This document shows, in pieces, positions 54,383 to 62,965 of a stretch of DNA of 64,000 bases. The notes under the pieces are model-generated. The model saw nothing but the letters and a program-made list of their open reading frames with translations, was not told where the DNA came from and searched no databases. The first letter of the stretch is position 1, and each line of letters starts with the position of its first letter. The stretch covers positions 1 through 64,000 of the forward strand of contig CAILVI010000099.1 of NCBI GenBank assembly GCA_903837595.1, read 5' to 3'. The translations under genes and the position numbers were made by a program. This DNA comes from an uncultured Thiodictyon sp. Lineage in GTDB: Bacteria; Pseudomonadota; Gammaproteobacteria; Chromatiales; Chromatiaceae.

Positions 54383-55510
54383 ATGTCTTGTAAGATCGCA
54401 CTGAAGACGATGACCGCCTTGGCTTGCCTGGCACCGGTGTCCTTGTTTGCCTTCGATACCGGTTATTGTACCTATGGGGTCGATTTGATCAAGGGGGGGG
54501 TGCCGTGGACAGGCGATGCCCAATACTGGTATAAGAACGCCCAAAATGTTCTTGGAACAGCTTCTGTGGGCAATACTCCAATAGTTGGTGCCATCATTGT
54601 GTATAAGGGGGGCACGTATGGACATGTTGGGGTAGTCTCGCAGGTCGACGCCGACGGTAAAGTTTCCAAGGTGATCGACATGAATGGTGGCGGTGCCTTC
54701 TGCGGCACGCTCGACTCAAAAAGCAGATGTATGCCGGACCCGGCTAGGTCAGGGACTGGGACATTTGGTAAGTTTGCCGAAACCGCTAAACCTGTGGCAT
54801 TAGCGGTCGAAGGTTATATCTATTACAAAATGGGTAAATTCTGTCCGCCGATCGGTAGTTCTGACGCCAACGAGATAACCTCTTGCCGCTTCCGGATAGC
54901 CTGTACTGAAGCCCTGATCGAAGGAGCAAGTGGGAGCTGCCAGGCGTATTTCAAGGGAAAGCCGGTTACGACTGGCAGTTGGTCAAGCAGTAATAAGAAT
55001 ATCCTGGCCATTTCAGCGAAAGGAGGACTAACGGCGCCAGCCGTGACGGCCAACGCCAATGCCACCATCACGGCTAGCTATTCGGAAAACAAGCAGATCT
55101 GGACCGCGACCACCGAGGTGTCGGTTCGCAACCTATTCAATCCTGGCGACAGCGCTGCCGGCGCTGGATGCAAGAACGATCTTGCGGCGACGAGCGCTAC
55201 ACTCAAGGACAGCAAGGGAAAAACAGTCGGATCAGCGACTTTGTGGTGGGGCGGGAATTGCTCGAACGGCGTGTGGCCGTCGCCGTCTTCCGGCAGCAAA
55301 GGTAATTGGGGAGCGGCGAAGGCGACCGATAGTAAGGCGTCTGTCAAGGTTAACATCTGGTACAAGGCCGACACGACCAAGAAAGATAAGTTGATCTTGA
55401 CCGGCTCCGGTACGGGGTCCGCCTTAACCGGAATTCTGGACGGCAGTCAGGTGGTTTGCATATCCGCGTCGGTTGGAACCGGACCTGAATCGGCAGCTGT
55501 CTGCAGGTAG
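54383..55510 (+). CDS. Secreted CHAP-domain protein (probable peptidoglycan amidase/endopeptidase)
   Basis: 375 aa. Signal peptide ALKTMTALACLAPVSLFAFD. A CHAP-like core follows: Cys in YCTYGVDLIKGGVPWTGDAQ, GNTPIVGAIIVYKGG, His in TYGHVGVVSQVDADGKV, and the polar residue in VIDMNGGGAF. This is the Cys-His-Asn/Asp arrangement of CHAP hydrolases (N-acetylmuramoyl-L-alanine amidase or endopeptidase). A C-terminal Big/Ig-like region (KPVTTGSWSSSNKNILAISA; GGLTAPAVTANANATITASY) and a Cys-paired tail (AGCKNDLAAT...CSNGVWP, VVCISASVG...AVCR) follow. GC is lower than in the neighbours. It may be transcribed with the vWA pair 298 nt downstream. Confidence 0.75.
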   Translation: MSCKIALKTMTALACLAPVSLFAFDTGYCTYGVDLIKGGVPWTGDAQYWYKNAQNVLGTASVGNTPIVGAIIVYKGGTYGHVGVVSQVDADGKVSKVIDMNGGGAFCGTLDSKSRCMPDPARSGTGTFGKFAETAKPVALAVEGYIYYKMGKFCPPIGSSDANEITSCRFRIACTEALIEGASGSCQAYFKGKPVTTGSWSSSNKNILAISAKGGLTAPAVTANANATITASYSENKQIWTATTEVSVRNLFNPGDSAAGAGCKNDLAATSATLKDSKGKTVGSATLWWGGNCSNGVWPSPSSGSKGNWGAAKATDSKASVKVNIWYKADTTKKDKLILTGSGTGSALTGILDGSQVVCISASVGTGPESAAVCR

Positions 55511-55807
55511 ATCATTAGATCGTGACGTAATTTTTTCAGGGACGAGGGTCGGTGGCGCTGCCACTAGAGACGGCGTGCCACCGGCCCTGTGTCTGGAGTT
55601 TGATAGCCAGCTCCATTGAATCGAAATTCTCTTTTTCCGGTGGTCGGCCCCCGGAGGGACGGCGGCGCCCGATCAAGCGTCGCTTAGGTCCGCTAGGAAC
55701 CCACGCGGGCGCGGTCTCCCCTCGCGGGGGTAAACTAGGGCCTCCAGCCGCTGACTCGCTGCGTCCGCGGCGCCTGCCGAGGTGGACCCCAGCCCTTGAG
55801 CCCAACC
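55511..55807. other. Intergenic region upstream of the vWA pair
   Basis: No supported gene. Open frames on both strands (for example 55536-55805 minus) are GC-driven shadows. The promoter for the vWA pair is expected here. Confidence 0.35.
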
Positions 55808-58426
55808 ATGACCGCGATCGCGATCACCCCCTCGCGTGTTGGCGCCTGTGCGTCCCTGACGCGTCCGGGACGACGGTTAGGGCGCACGGGCACGGGTCGG
55901 CGTGCCGACCGGCCTCCGGCATGGGCCGGCGTTTTTTCTTGCGGTGTACTCATCGGCATCTTCCTGCTGGGTGCGGCCGAGGCCGTGGCGGGCGCACTGG
56001 ACCTGGGCTCCACCGGGGACCATGTGCGCGTCATCCTGGACACCTCCAAGTCCATGTGCGGGGCCGCCTGTGGCTGGCAGGACCCGCCGAACGACCCGGG
56101 GCGCCTCGCGATCCTCTCCACGCTGTTGCTACACGACCTGCTGAAACCTGACCCCAACAAGGCCGAGCATCCGGACAGCTTTGCGGTCATCCCATTCGAT
56201 CAACAGAAATGGACCGGCGAGCAGCCGCCGGTGAGCAGCGTGACGCCCAGGCGGGCCACCGGGATGGCGGCGCGCGCGCAGTTCATCGCCGCATTGAGCG
56301 CGGGGCAGTTGCCATTCGATGCGATGAATACCTATTATTCACCGAGCCTCATTCAGGCACTCAATGATCTCCCGCCATTGTCGAGTACCGACAGCGCGGC
56401 GATGACCCGAACCATTGTCCTGATTACGGATGGGCTGTCGGTCAATCCGGGGCCCGACCAGACCTATATCGAAACGCGGCTCTTGCCGGAGCTCGCGGCC
56501 CGGCAGACGCGACTCTATGTGATCCTGTTCGGTCCGGATGCCAGTAGCCGCGGTGAGGCATTCTTCGCCGGCATCAAGCAGGCCGACGAGGCGAATGTGC
56601 GCTCCGGCCGCTATAGCCATCGCGTCTTTCCCGACTTCTTTATCGTGCGCACCGGCGAGGAACTCCCGGCGACGATGATCAAGCTGTTCTCCGAGGGCTT
56701 TGGCTATCTGCACCTGCCCGATGATCGCAAAGACCGCATCGGTAGCGGTGCGGTCGGCCTGAATCTGCATCGTGAGGTGGGTCCGCCCGAGGCGGCCATC
56801 GTCGCCCTGAGGTTGGACCCGGGCGGGCTCTCCACCCCACCCCCGCCCAAGCAGACACTGTCCCCGCCCCCCGGCGGCACCGTCAATCCACAGCTGCTGC
56901 TGGAGGCGCGCGAGCCGGGTGGGAGCTATGCCTTGCGGTGGGAGTTGAAGCCCTCGCCCGGAGACTATCCGTTGCGGATCACGGACGGCGCCGACGTGTC
57001 GGTCTTCGTCCTGCGCCCGACCAACCTGCGCGTGGAGCTGCGGGAGCATCTGGAGCACCACGCCGGTATAGCGTCGAACCAGACGCCGTCCTGCTTTGCG
57101 CCTGGTTCACTCGTCACGATGGCCGACCGGCCCTGCCAACTCAACTTCCTCGTGACCGCGGCGGCCGGCACCCAGGGCATACCGCCGCGATTGACCCTAC
57201 GCTATTGGATCAAACAGCCGCGGCCCGACGGGTCTGAGCCCTGGAATAGCAACGATGCCGATGGCGTCGGTATTGCCGATACCCACCATTGGGATGATCT
57301 GGCCGCGGGGGGGCAACGCTATTGGTCGCAAACGCAATTTACCAAGAACCAGTTGCCCGGCGGTGCGGCGGCGGCCTATACGGCGCATGCGACCGTCAGG
57401 GTCGACTTGGAGAACCGTACCGTGGCCGCGCGCGGTGCCGATGACCCATTCGAGGTGCTGGTCTATCCGCGGCTCGGACTGTCGCCGCAGCCGCCGGCCA
57501 TCAAGCTGAAGCATCCGGGCAGTGGGGCGCTCGGGCGTCAGGCGAGCAGTTGTGCGTCCTTCGACCTCACGGAGGATTTTGGCACCCGGCTTGAGAGCGC
57601 CCAAGGAAATCAGACGGCCCAGGGTAGCCCGGGCTTCAATATCCGGGGGTATCTGCGCGCCGAGCGAGCGACCATTGAGGGCGGGGCGCTGCGCGGCGCG
57701 CGCTTTACGTTGGACGGCGAGACGATCGGCTTCCAGGCGTTGCAGTCTGGGGCGCCATTGAGTGCGCCGGTGGGGACTCAGGCGGGCTTCGCGTGGTCGC
57801 AAGGAAAGCAGCGAACGCTTGCCGAGTTGGTGAACCGCGAGGGGGTGGGAGGCCGGCATGAGCTCTGTGTGACCCTGGGGCCCTATGCGGATGGCGACCC
57901 ACTCAAACCGCCGGCCTTCCAATTGCAGCTCATTCTCGATCACCCCCCCTATGATCATTTCGATGTGATCAAGGTGCTCCAGGCGGAGGTGCTGGTGGCC
58001 AAGGCGCCGGGCGTTGCCTGGTGGTCGCTCCTGCCGTTTCTGTTGCTGGCTGGTCTGGTCCTGGCGCTGCTGCTGGTGCGCCGACGCTATACGTTGCCGC
58101 GCGACCTGGGTTATGCCATTGCGAGCGTGGCCAATCCGCAGCAATTTGTCGCGCGGCGGCTGCCGGCCGCGCACCCATTACGGCGCCTGCTTTCCCATCG
58201 GGCGCAGCGTCAGGTGGTCGATCAGCAAGGAGGGCTCTTGGGGTGGGTCCGGCCGGAAGACGAGGCACTTTTTGCCTTGCGCCCGGCACCCGGGATCACC
58301 GTCACCGACTGCGCCGGCGCGCCGATGGCGCCGACCGCCGCTGGTCTGTATCTGCTTGAAGTGCACAAGCCCTATCGACTGGGCATTGGCGAGGAGGGCC
58401 TATGGTTGCGGCTCCAATTTCTATGA
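55808..58426 (+). CDS. Membrane-anchored von Willebrand factor A protein 1
   Basis: 872 aa from ATG 55808. A hydrophobic segment at about 41-62 (FSCGVLIGIFLLGAAEAVAG) exports the protein. The vWA domain starts DHVRVILDTSKSMCGAA: DTSKS is the MIDAS DxSxS metal site; TIVLITDGLSVNPG supplies the later Asp. Beta-rich modules follow to about residue 735. A single TM (AWWSLLPFLLLAGLVLALLL) at about 738-761 and RRRYTLPRDL place the last ~110 residues in the cytoplasm (GWVRPEDEALFALRPAPGIT; YRLGIGEEGLWLRLQF), an unrecognised beta-rich domain. The stop overlaps the start of a second vWA gene (ATGA). Function unknown; periplasmic protein-binding with signalling or anchoring is inferred. Confidence 0.8.
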   Translation: MTAIAITPSRVGACASLTRPGRRLGRTGTGRRADRPPAWAGVFSCGVLIGIFLLGAAEAVAGALDLGSTGDHVRVILDTSKSMCGAACGWQDPPNDPGRLAILSTLLLHDLLKPDPNKAEHPDSFAVIPFDQQKWTGEQPPVSSVTPRRATGMAARAQFIAALSAGQLPFDAMNTYYSPSLIQALNDLPPLSSTDSAAMTRTIVLITDGLSVNPGPDQTYIETRLLPELAARQTRLYVILFGPDASSRGEAFFAGIKQADEANVRSGRYSHRVFPDFFIVRTGEELPATMIKLFSEGFGYLHLPDDRKDRIGSGAVGLNLHREVGPPEAAIVALRLDPGGLSTPPPPKQTLSPPPGGTVNPQLLLEAREPGGSYALRWELKPSPGDYPLRITDGADVSVFVLRPTNLRVELREHLEHHAGIASNQTPSCFAPGSLVTMADRPCQLNFLVTAAAGTQGIPPRLTLRYWIKQPRPDGSEPWNSNDADGVGIADTHHWDDLAAGGQRYWSQTQFTKNQLPGGAAAAYTAHATVRVDLENRTVAARGADDPFEVLVYPRLGLSPQPPAIKLKHPGSGALGRQASSCASFDLTEDFGTRLESAQGNQTAQGSPGFNIRGYLRAERATIEGGALRGARFTLDGETIGFQALQSGAPLSAPVGTQAGFAWSQGKQRTLAELVNREGVGGRHELCVTLGPYADGDPLKPPAFQLQLILDHPPYDHFDVIKVLQAEVLVAKAPGVAWWSLLPFLLLAGLVLALLLVRRRYTLPRDLGYAIASVANPQQFVARRLPAAHPLRRLLSHRAQRQVVDQQGGLLGWVRPEDEALFALRPAPGITVTDCAGAPMAPTAAGLYLLEVHKPYRLGIGEEGLWLRLQFL

Positions 58427-60801
58427 TCCGCAAGTCGGTCATGCTGTTTGCGCTGTTCCTATTGGTCGTGCTGTGGTTGCCGGTCCAGGCCGAGCCCCCG
58501 ACCCGCGTCCAGCGCCAGGTGGCGGTGGTCCTGGATACCTCCACCTCGATGCGGGACGCCGACAACGACCGCCCGCGCCTGGCGATTCAGGCGATCAAGA
58601 TCCTGGCCGACCTGCTCGGCCCCGCCGATGACCTGAGCCTGGCCTGGATGCCTGCCAGCCCGGAGTGCATCGGGCAGCCGGACCCGAGTCGGCGCATCGA
58701 CCGGCAGGCCGGGGATCTGCCCGGTTTCAAGCAGGCACTGGACGAGCGCGCCCGCTACGGCGGGCCGACCAACTTCATCGTGCCGCTGCTCACCGTCAAG
58801 GCGGCGCTGGACGCCGCGGCGGGGAAAGAGCGGTTGCTCATCGTCATCTCCGATGCCGGTCGTGATACCTGCCGGGCGGAGAGCTCCCAGGTCTTGAGCG
58901 AACTGCGTGCCGCCGGGGTCCACACCGCGGTAGTCAGTCTCGGCGAGCGGGGCCGGCCGGTCCACAACGAATACGAGATCCGCACCGCGGCCCAGACCCC
59001 GACCGAACTGTTGTCGGCCATTGGGGAGATCTACCAGCGCTTTCTGGGCGCCAAGGCCCCCGCTTCCGGTCGGCTGTCACCCGACGCCACCGCGATCGTG
59101 GCCGAGGTCCCCGCGTTCGTGGACGAGGCGTTCCTGCTGGTTGCGGCCGAGGGGCCGGTGGGGGCCATCGCCGCCGCCGCGGGCAACCCGGCCGCCGACG
59201 CGCTCGAGCCTGACTATCGCGCGGGTGAGACCCGCGGACTCGACGAGCTGACCCGCGGTTATCGCATCCTGCGGCTGCGCCGGCCCGCCACCGGCACCTG
59301 GCGCTTCACCGTCAGCGGTTTGACCGGTGACGCCGGCTGGTACCTGATCCAGGACTTCTCGGTCAGCATGCGGGTGGCCGCACCGCCCACGGCGGCCCAG
59401 GGCGAAGATACGCCGGTGACGCTCGAGCTGATCGACGACCGGACCGGGAGCCGCATTGCGCGCCCCGGACAGATCCCGGGGCTCGTGGTGAAGGCCTTGG
59501 TGGAAGGCACTGAAGTCGCCTTTCGCGACGACGGCCAGGAGGGCGACCAGGACGCCGATGACGGGCTGATGACCGCCCGGGTGCGCTTCATGCGGGCCGG
59601 CCGCGCGACGTGGCGCGTCCAGATGGCGAGCCGCTATATCCAGGACGAGCAGTCGTTCGAGACCCAGGTCGTGCCCGCCACCTGGGGTCTGGAGGTGCAG
59701 ACCCCGCCCTCGACCTTCGTCGGCAACACCACCCCGGTGGCCGTCCAACTCAAGGCGATGGGTGCGCGCAATGCGCTGCGCACGCCGGATCGGGTGCGCG
59801 CACGCTTTGCGGACGGTCGCACCCTGCAACTGCGCGATGACGGCCGCGACGGCGACCGCACGGCCGGCGATGGCATCTATGCCCGGGACTGGACGCCGGA
59901 CCGTGTCGAGACCGCCGTCATCGACTATACCGCCGACGGGGGAGGGGACGCCACTGCCGCTCAAGGGCAGGTCGAGGTCAAGGGTACCATCGCCTTCGGC
60001 CCGCCTGGGGCGCTGGACTATGGGCGCCTCACGGGCCGCTCTGAGGGGACGGCGACGCTCGATCTGGGCTTTGTCCAGGCGCGTGGCCGGTTCGACCTGC
60101 AACTCACGAGCGACTTCTCGCACTGGGGCGCCGTGCTGGAGATCGACGCGGGGGAGGGCTTCAAGCCGTTGTCCGCGCGCGCGTTTACACTCGGTTTCCA
60201 GGATGGGGCCAACCGGCGCTATCCGGTCCGCCTGCGGGTCGACAACTGCCCGGCGGCCGTCTTGCCGGACGCGGCCGGGACCCTGGTGGTGGAGGCAGTG
60301 GATCAGCATGGGCAGCGGCTTCGCGCCGCCGTGCCCATCCGGGTCGAGATCGTTCCGGACCATTGGCTGCGCTGCTGGTGGCCGGTCATCGCCGCCATCC
60401 TGCTCGCACTCCTGGCAGCCTTTATTCTCTATGGCATCCTGCGCCCCGCGCGCTTTCCGCGCACCCTGGCCGTGATCCTCTCCCCGGAGGCCGATATGGA
60501 CGAGGGCTATCCATTCAATATCCGCTCGCAGAAGGGCGCCCGCAGCGGCTTCTACCGCGATGCCCGCATCAATATCACCAGCGACTTCCAATTGCGCCGC
60601 GCCGCCAGCGGTGCCCTGGTGCGGCTGCGGGCGGGCCGGCTGGGTGTCTTCATTCAGGCGCTCCCGGGGTCGGCCGTGCTGTGCCAGGATGTCGACAACC
60701 AATGGGAGCCGGTGAGCACCGAGCAGGAGACGCGGGTGCGCTTCTCGACCCTGTACAAGGACGCCGCGGGGACCCTGTTCTTCGAATTCCGGAACCTCTG
60801 A
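58423..60801 (+). CDS. Membrane-anchored von Willebrand factor A protein 2
   Basis: 792 aa from ATG 58423 (overlaps the previous stop as ATGA; the ATG-like start at 58402 is less likely). Signal peptide MIRKSVMLFALFLLVVLWLP then VQAEPP. The MIDAS is intact: VAVVLDTSTSMRDADNDRPR (DxSxS), GGPTNF (Thr) and LLIVISDAGRDTC (Asp). Beta-sandwich modules with Asp-rich turns (VAFRDDGQEGDQDADDGLMT; LQLRDDGRDGDRTAGDGIYA) resemble Ca-binding Ig-like repeats. A single TM at about 648-672 (WWPVIAAILLALLAAFILYG) leads to ~120 cytoplasmic residues (YPFNIRSQKGARSGFYRDAR; TLYKDAAGTLFFEFRN). The same design as vWA protein 1 with little sequence identity suggests a heteromeric pair. Not a named system that I recognise. 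Confidence 0.8.
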   Translation: MIRKSVMLFALFLLVVLWLPVQAEPPTRVQRQVAVVLDTSTSMRDADNDRPRLAIQAIKILADLLGPADDLSLAWMPASPECIGQPDPSRRIDRQAGDLPGFKQALDERARYGGPTNFIVPLLTVKAALDAAAGKERLLIVISDAGRDTCRAESSQVLSELRAAGVHTAVVSLGERGRPVHNEYEIRTAAQTPTELLSAIGEIYQRFLGAKAPASGRLSPDATAIVAEVPAFVDEAFLLVAAEGPVGAIAAAAGNPAADALEPDYRAGETRGLDELTRGYRILRLRRPATGTWRFTVSGLTGDAGWYLIQDFSVSMRVAAPPTAAQGEDTPVTLELIDDRTGSRIARPGQIPGLVVKALVEGTEVAFRDDGQEGDQDADDGLMTARVRFMRAGRATWRVQMASRYIQDEQSFETQVVPATWGLEVQTPPSTFVGNTTPVAVQLKAMGARNALRTPDRVRARFADGRTLQLRDDGRDGDRTAGDGIYARDWTPDRVETAVIDYTADGGGDATAAQGQVEVKGTIAFGPPGALDYGRLTGRSEGTATLDLGFVQARGRFDLQLTSDFSHWGAVLEIDAGEGFKPLSARAFTLGFQDGANRRYPVRLRVDNCPAAVLPDAAGTLVVEAVDQHGQRLRAAVPIRVEIVPDHWLRCWWPVIAAILLALLAAFILYGILRPARFPRTLAVILSPEADMDEGYPFNIRSQKGARSGFYRDARINITSDFQLRRAASGALVRLRAGRLGVFIQALPGSAVLCQDVDNQWEPVSTEQETRVRFSTLYKDAAGTLFFEFRNL

Positions 60802-60859
60802 GCGGATGATTGCCCTATCACGGCGCGTGACACCGCGGCACAGACTGGGCAAGTACTCC

Positions 60860-61160
60860 GTAGGCTGGGTAGAGCGTAGCGAAACCCATCGTTTGCGCGC
60901 GCCTAAGTTGATTGCTGGGTTTCGCTGCGCTGGCCTTGATCATCGTTCTGGCCACCAAGGTGGGTCGGTTGGCCGTCAGGCCGACCGACTGGGGGCGCCG
61001 CACCCCAGTGCGGCGAAACCTCGCAAGTCATCGCAGCGTTGCGGTTTGCTGCGAGGCCGGGCCGCACTGGGGTGCGGCGCCCCCAGAGTCGCGGCGCTTT
61101 GCGCCGCATGGATCAGTGGCCGGAACGATGATCAAGGCCGCTGCGCTCAACCCAGCCTAC
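60860..61160. repeat. Palindromic intergenic repeat interrupted by a MITE
   Basis: Left part 60860-60931 begins GTAGGCTGGGTAGAGCGTAG and continues CGAAACCC...; right part 61140-61160 ends CAACCCAGCCTAC. Joined after removing 60932-61147 they give a hairpin of GTAGGCTGGGT...GCGAAACCC against GGGTTTCGC...AACCCAGCCTAC. This GTAGG-TGGG-type palindrome is a common dispersed repeat in proteobacteria; here it is the insertion target of the MITE. Confidence 0.7.
60932..61139. mobile_element. MITE-like palindromic element, copy B (208 bp) with perfect 8-bp target duplication
   Basis: Outer inverted repeats 60932-60955 (begins GGCCTTGATCATCGTTCTGG) and 61116-61139 match at 23 of 24 positions. An inner exact 26-bp inverted repeat lies at 60989-61014 / 61061-61086. 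The flanks are identical: GCTGCGCT at 60924-60931 and at 61140-61147. The outer ends are shared with the element at 2569-2727; the inner palindromes are not. There is no coding capacity. Matching terminal repeats plus target duplication is strong evidence of transposition by a trans-acting transposase not present in the window. Confidence 0.85.
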
Positions 61161-61278
61161 AGGTCGCGCACGCAATGGGCCGGCAGCGGATACTTGCCCA
61201 GTCTCGGCAGCGCTGTCACGTCGGTGTCAGGTGCTCCGCGATGCCTGCCGTCCTGCGGGGATGGCGATCAAGGCCGCT

Positions 61279-62817
61279 ATGCTGAGCAAGCACCGGGTGC
61301 GCCCCTGTCGGCGCCTGGCTGCTGTGTTGGTGTCCGCTTTGGCCATGTGGTGGTCGGCGCTGGCCGGTGCCGATGCGACCTGGGACCTGATCACCGCGGC
61401 CTGGAATGGCGACCTGGCGCAGGTCGAGCGACTCCTCGCGGCTGGGGCGCCGATCGATGCCGCGACCACGTATGGCGTCACCCCTTTGATGGCGGCGTCG
61501 CTGGACGGCCGCCGCGAGGTCGTCGCCTTACTGCTGCGCGATGGCGCCAATGTCAATGCCAGAAATTCTGACGGTTGGACCGCGTTGATCCTCGCTGCCC
61601 AGGGCGGCCACTTTGATGTGGCGCAGACACTATTGGCACGACGTGCGGCGGTGAACGTGCAGCAGAATGACGGCGAGACCGCGTTGATGGTCGCCGCGCG
61701 CAATGGTCACCGCGAGGTGGTGCAGGCGTTGCTCAAACGGCGCGCTGCGGTGAAGGTGAAAAACAGAAAGGGCCAGACGGCATTGGACTTGGCGTTGGAG
61801 AACGGTCATGCCGAGGTCGTCCAGGTCCTGCTCGGCAAGGGTAAGGTCAATGACCGGATGGCGGACTATTTCCTCACCGCGGCCGCCAGCGGCGACCTGC
61901 GGCAGGTCAAGCGTCTGCGCTCCTTGGGGACCCCGATCGATGCCAAGCGCGATGACGGCTGGACCGCCTTGATGGCGGCCGCGTCCCAGGGCCGCCGTGC
62001 GGTCGTGCAGACCCTGCTCGACCAAGGGGCGGCGGTCAATGCCAAGAACGAGGAGGGTGGCACCGCGTTGATCCTCGCCGCGCACCAGGGCGATCCCGAG
62101 GTGGTACGGCTGCTGCTCGGCAAGGGTGCGCAGATCAATGCCGCGCAGTCCGATGGTGGGACCGCCTTGCTGGCCGCCGCGCAGCAAGGCCACGCGGAGT
62201 TGGTGCGTCCCCTGCTCGGGGCGGGTGCCGAGGTCAGCGCCGCGCGTACGGACGGCGTGACCGCCTTGATGCTCGCCGCGCAGAATGGCCATGTCGAGGT
62301 CATCAAGGCACTGCTCGATCAGGGCGCCGCCGTCGCCCCCAAGGATACTGGCGACTGGACGGCGTTGCTGCTCGCCGCAGCGAATGGTCAGACCGCGGCG
62401 GTTCAGCTCTTGCTTGACCATGGTGCCGATGTCAATGCCAAGGCGCGTTGCAGCGCCTGCGCTAGCCTTGGGACGCCGGCCCGCCGCGCCGAGGACCCGC
62501 CGCCCAAGTTGACTGACAGTGGCGGCTGGACCGCGCTGATGCTCGCCGCGCGAGCCGGCCATGTCGCGGTGGTGCAGTCGTTGCTCGCCCGGGGCGCCGA
62601 GGTGAATGCCAGGAACACCGAGGGTGGCGCCGCCTTGCTATTCGCCGCCGCCAACGGTCATGTCGGCGTCGTGCAAACCCTGCTCGATCATGGTGCCGCG
62701 GTCGATGCAAGGGATATCGGGGGCGAGACTGCGCTCAGTGCCGCGTCACGCCAGGGCCATCTCCAGGTGGTTCAATGGCTCCGGGGAAGCCTCGCGCGGC
62801 CGGAGTTGCCCAAGTGA
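61279..62817 (+). CDS. Exported ankyrin-repeat protein (14 repeats)
   Basis: 512 aa from ATG 61279 (MLSKHRVRPCRRLAAVLVSA); in-frame starts at 61231 and 61261 are alternatives. Signal peptide LAAVLVSALAMWWSALAGAD. Fourteen ankyrin units follow (ATWDLITAAWNGDLAQVERL, GVTPLMAASLDGRREVVALL, GWTALILAAQGGHFDVAQTL, and so on). Units 5/6 are separated by a degenerate junction (LGKGKVNDRMADYFLTAAAS), and a cysteine-bearing insert (RCSACASLGTPARRAEDPPP) interrupts units 11 and 12. Periplasmic ankyrin proteins are linked to protein-protein contacts, in some species to oxidative-stress protection. It lies downstream of the vWA pair across the nested-palindrome region and converges on the LprI-like gene. 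Confidence 0.85.
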   Translation: MLSKHRVRPCRRLAAVLVSALAMWWSALAGADATWDLITAAWNGDLAQVERLLAAGAPIDAATTYGVTPLMAASLDGRREVVALLLRDGANVNARNSDGWTALILAAQGGHFDVAQTLLARRAAVNVQQNDGETALMVAARNGHREVVQALLKRRAAVKVKNRKGQTALDLALENGHAEVVQVLLGKGKVNDRMADYFLTAAASGDLRQVKRLRSLGTPIDAKRDDGWTALMAAASQGRRAVVQTLLDQGAAVNAKNEEGGTALILAAHQGDPEVVRLLLGKGAQINAAQSDGGTALLAAAQQGHAELVRPLLGAGAEVSAARTDGVTALMLAAQNGHVEVIKALLDQGAAVAPKDTGDWTALLLAAANGQTAAVQLLLDHGADVNAKARCSACASLGTPARRAEDPPPKLTDSGGWTALMLAARAGHVAVVQSLLARGAEVNARNTEGGAALLFAAANGHVGVVQTLLDHGAAVDARDIGGETALSAASRQGHLQVVQWLRGSLARPELPK

Positions 62818-62965
62818 CGGGGAGGTGCGTCTGCTCGTTGACCGCGCTTGCGCCCGTAGGAGCGGCCCCCAGGCCGCGACGGGTTGCCGGGAGGTATGAT
62901 CAAGCCTCGCCCGGTGACGCGCGACCCAACAACGAACCCGATCAGAATGTCGCTATTCCATACGC
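62818..62965. other. Short intergenic gap between convergent genes
   Basis: 148 bp between the ankyrin and LprI-like stops. No gene and no clear T-run terminator. Confidence 0.4.

Larger units (their letters stand above)
60825..61220. repeat. Outermost inverted repeat of a three-layer nested palindrome
   Basis: Arms 60825-60859 and 61188-61220 share AGACTGGGCAAGTA exactly on opposite strands, with CGTGACA and GCGC blocks also conserved. They enclose the palindromic repeat at 60860-61160, which in turn contains a MITE-like element. No gene lies within. Confidence 0.6.

Noticed and set aside
61231..61278. A third MITE end at 61266-61278 (GATCAAGGCCGCT)
   Set aside because: It matches the MITE right end plus 3 flanking bases, but no left end, inner palindrome or target duplication is present; it may be chance or an old scar.
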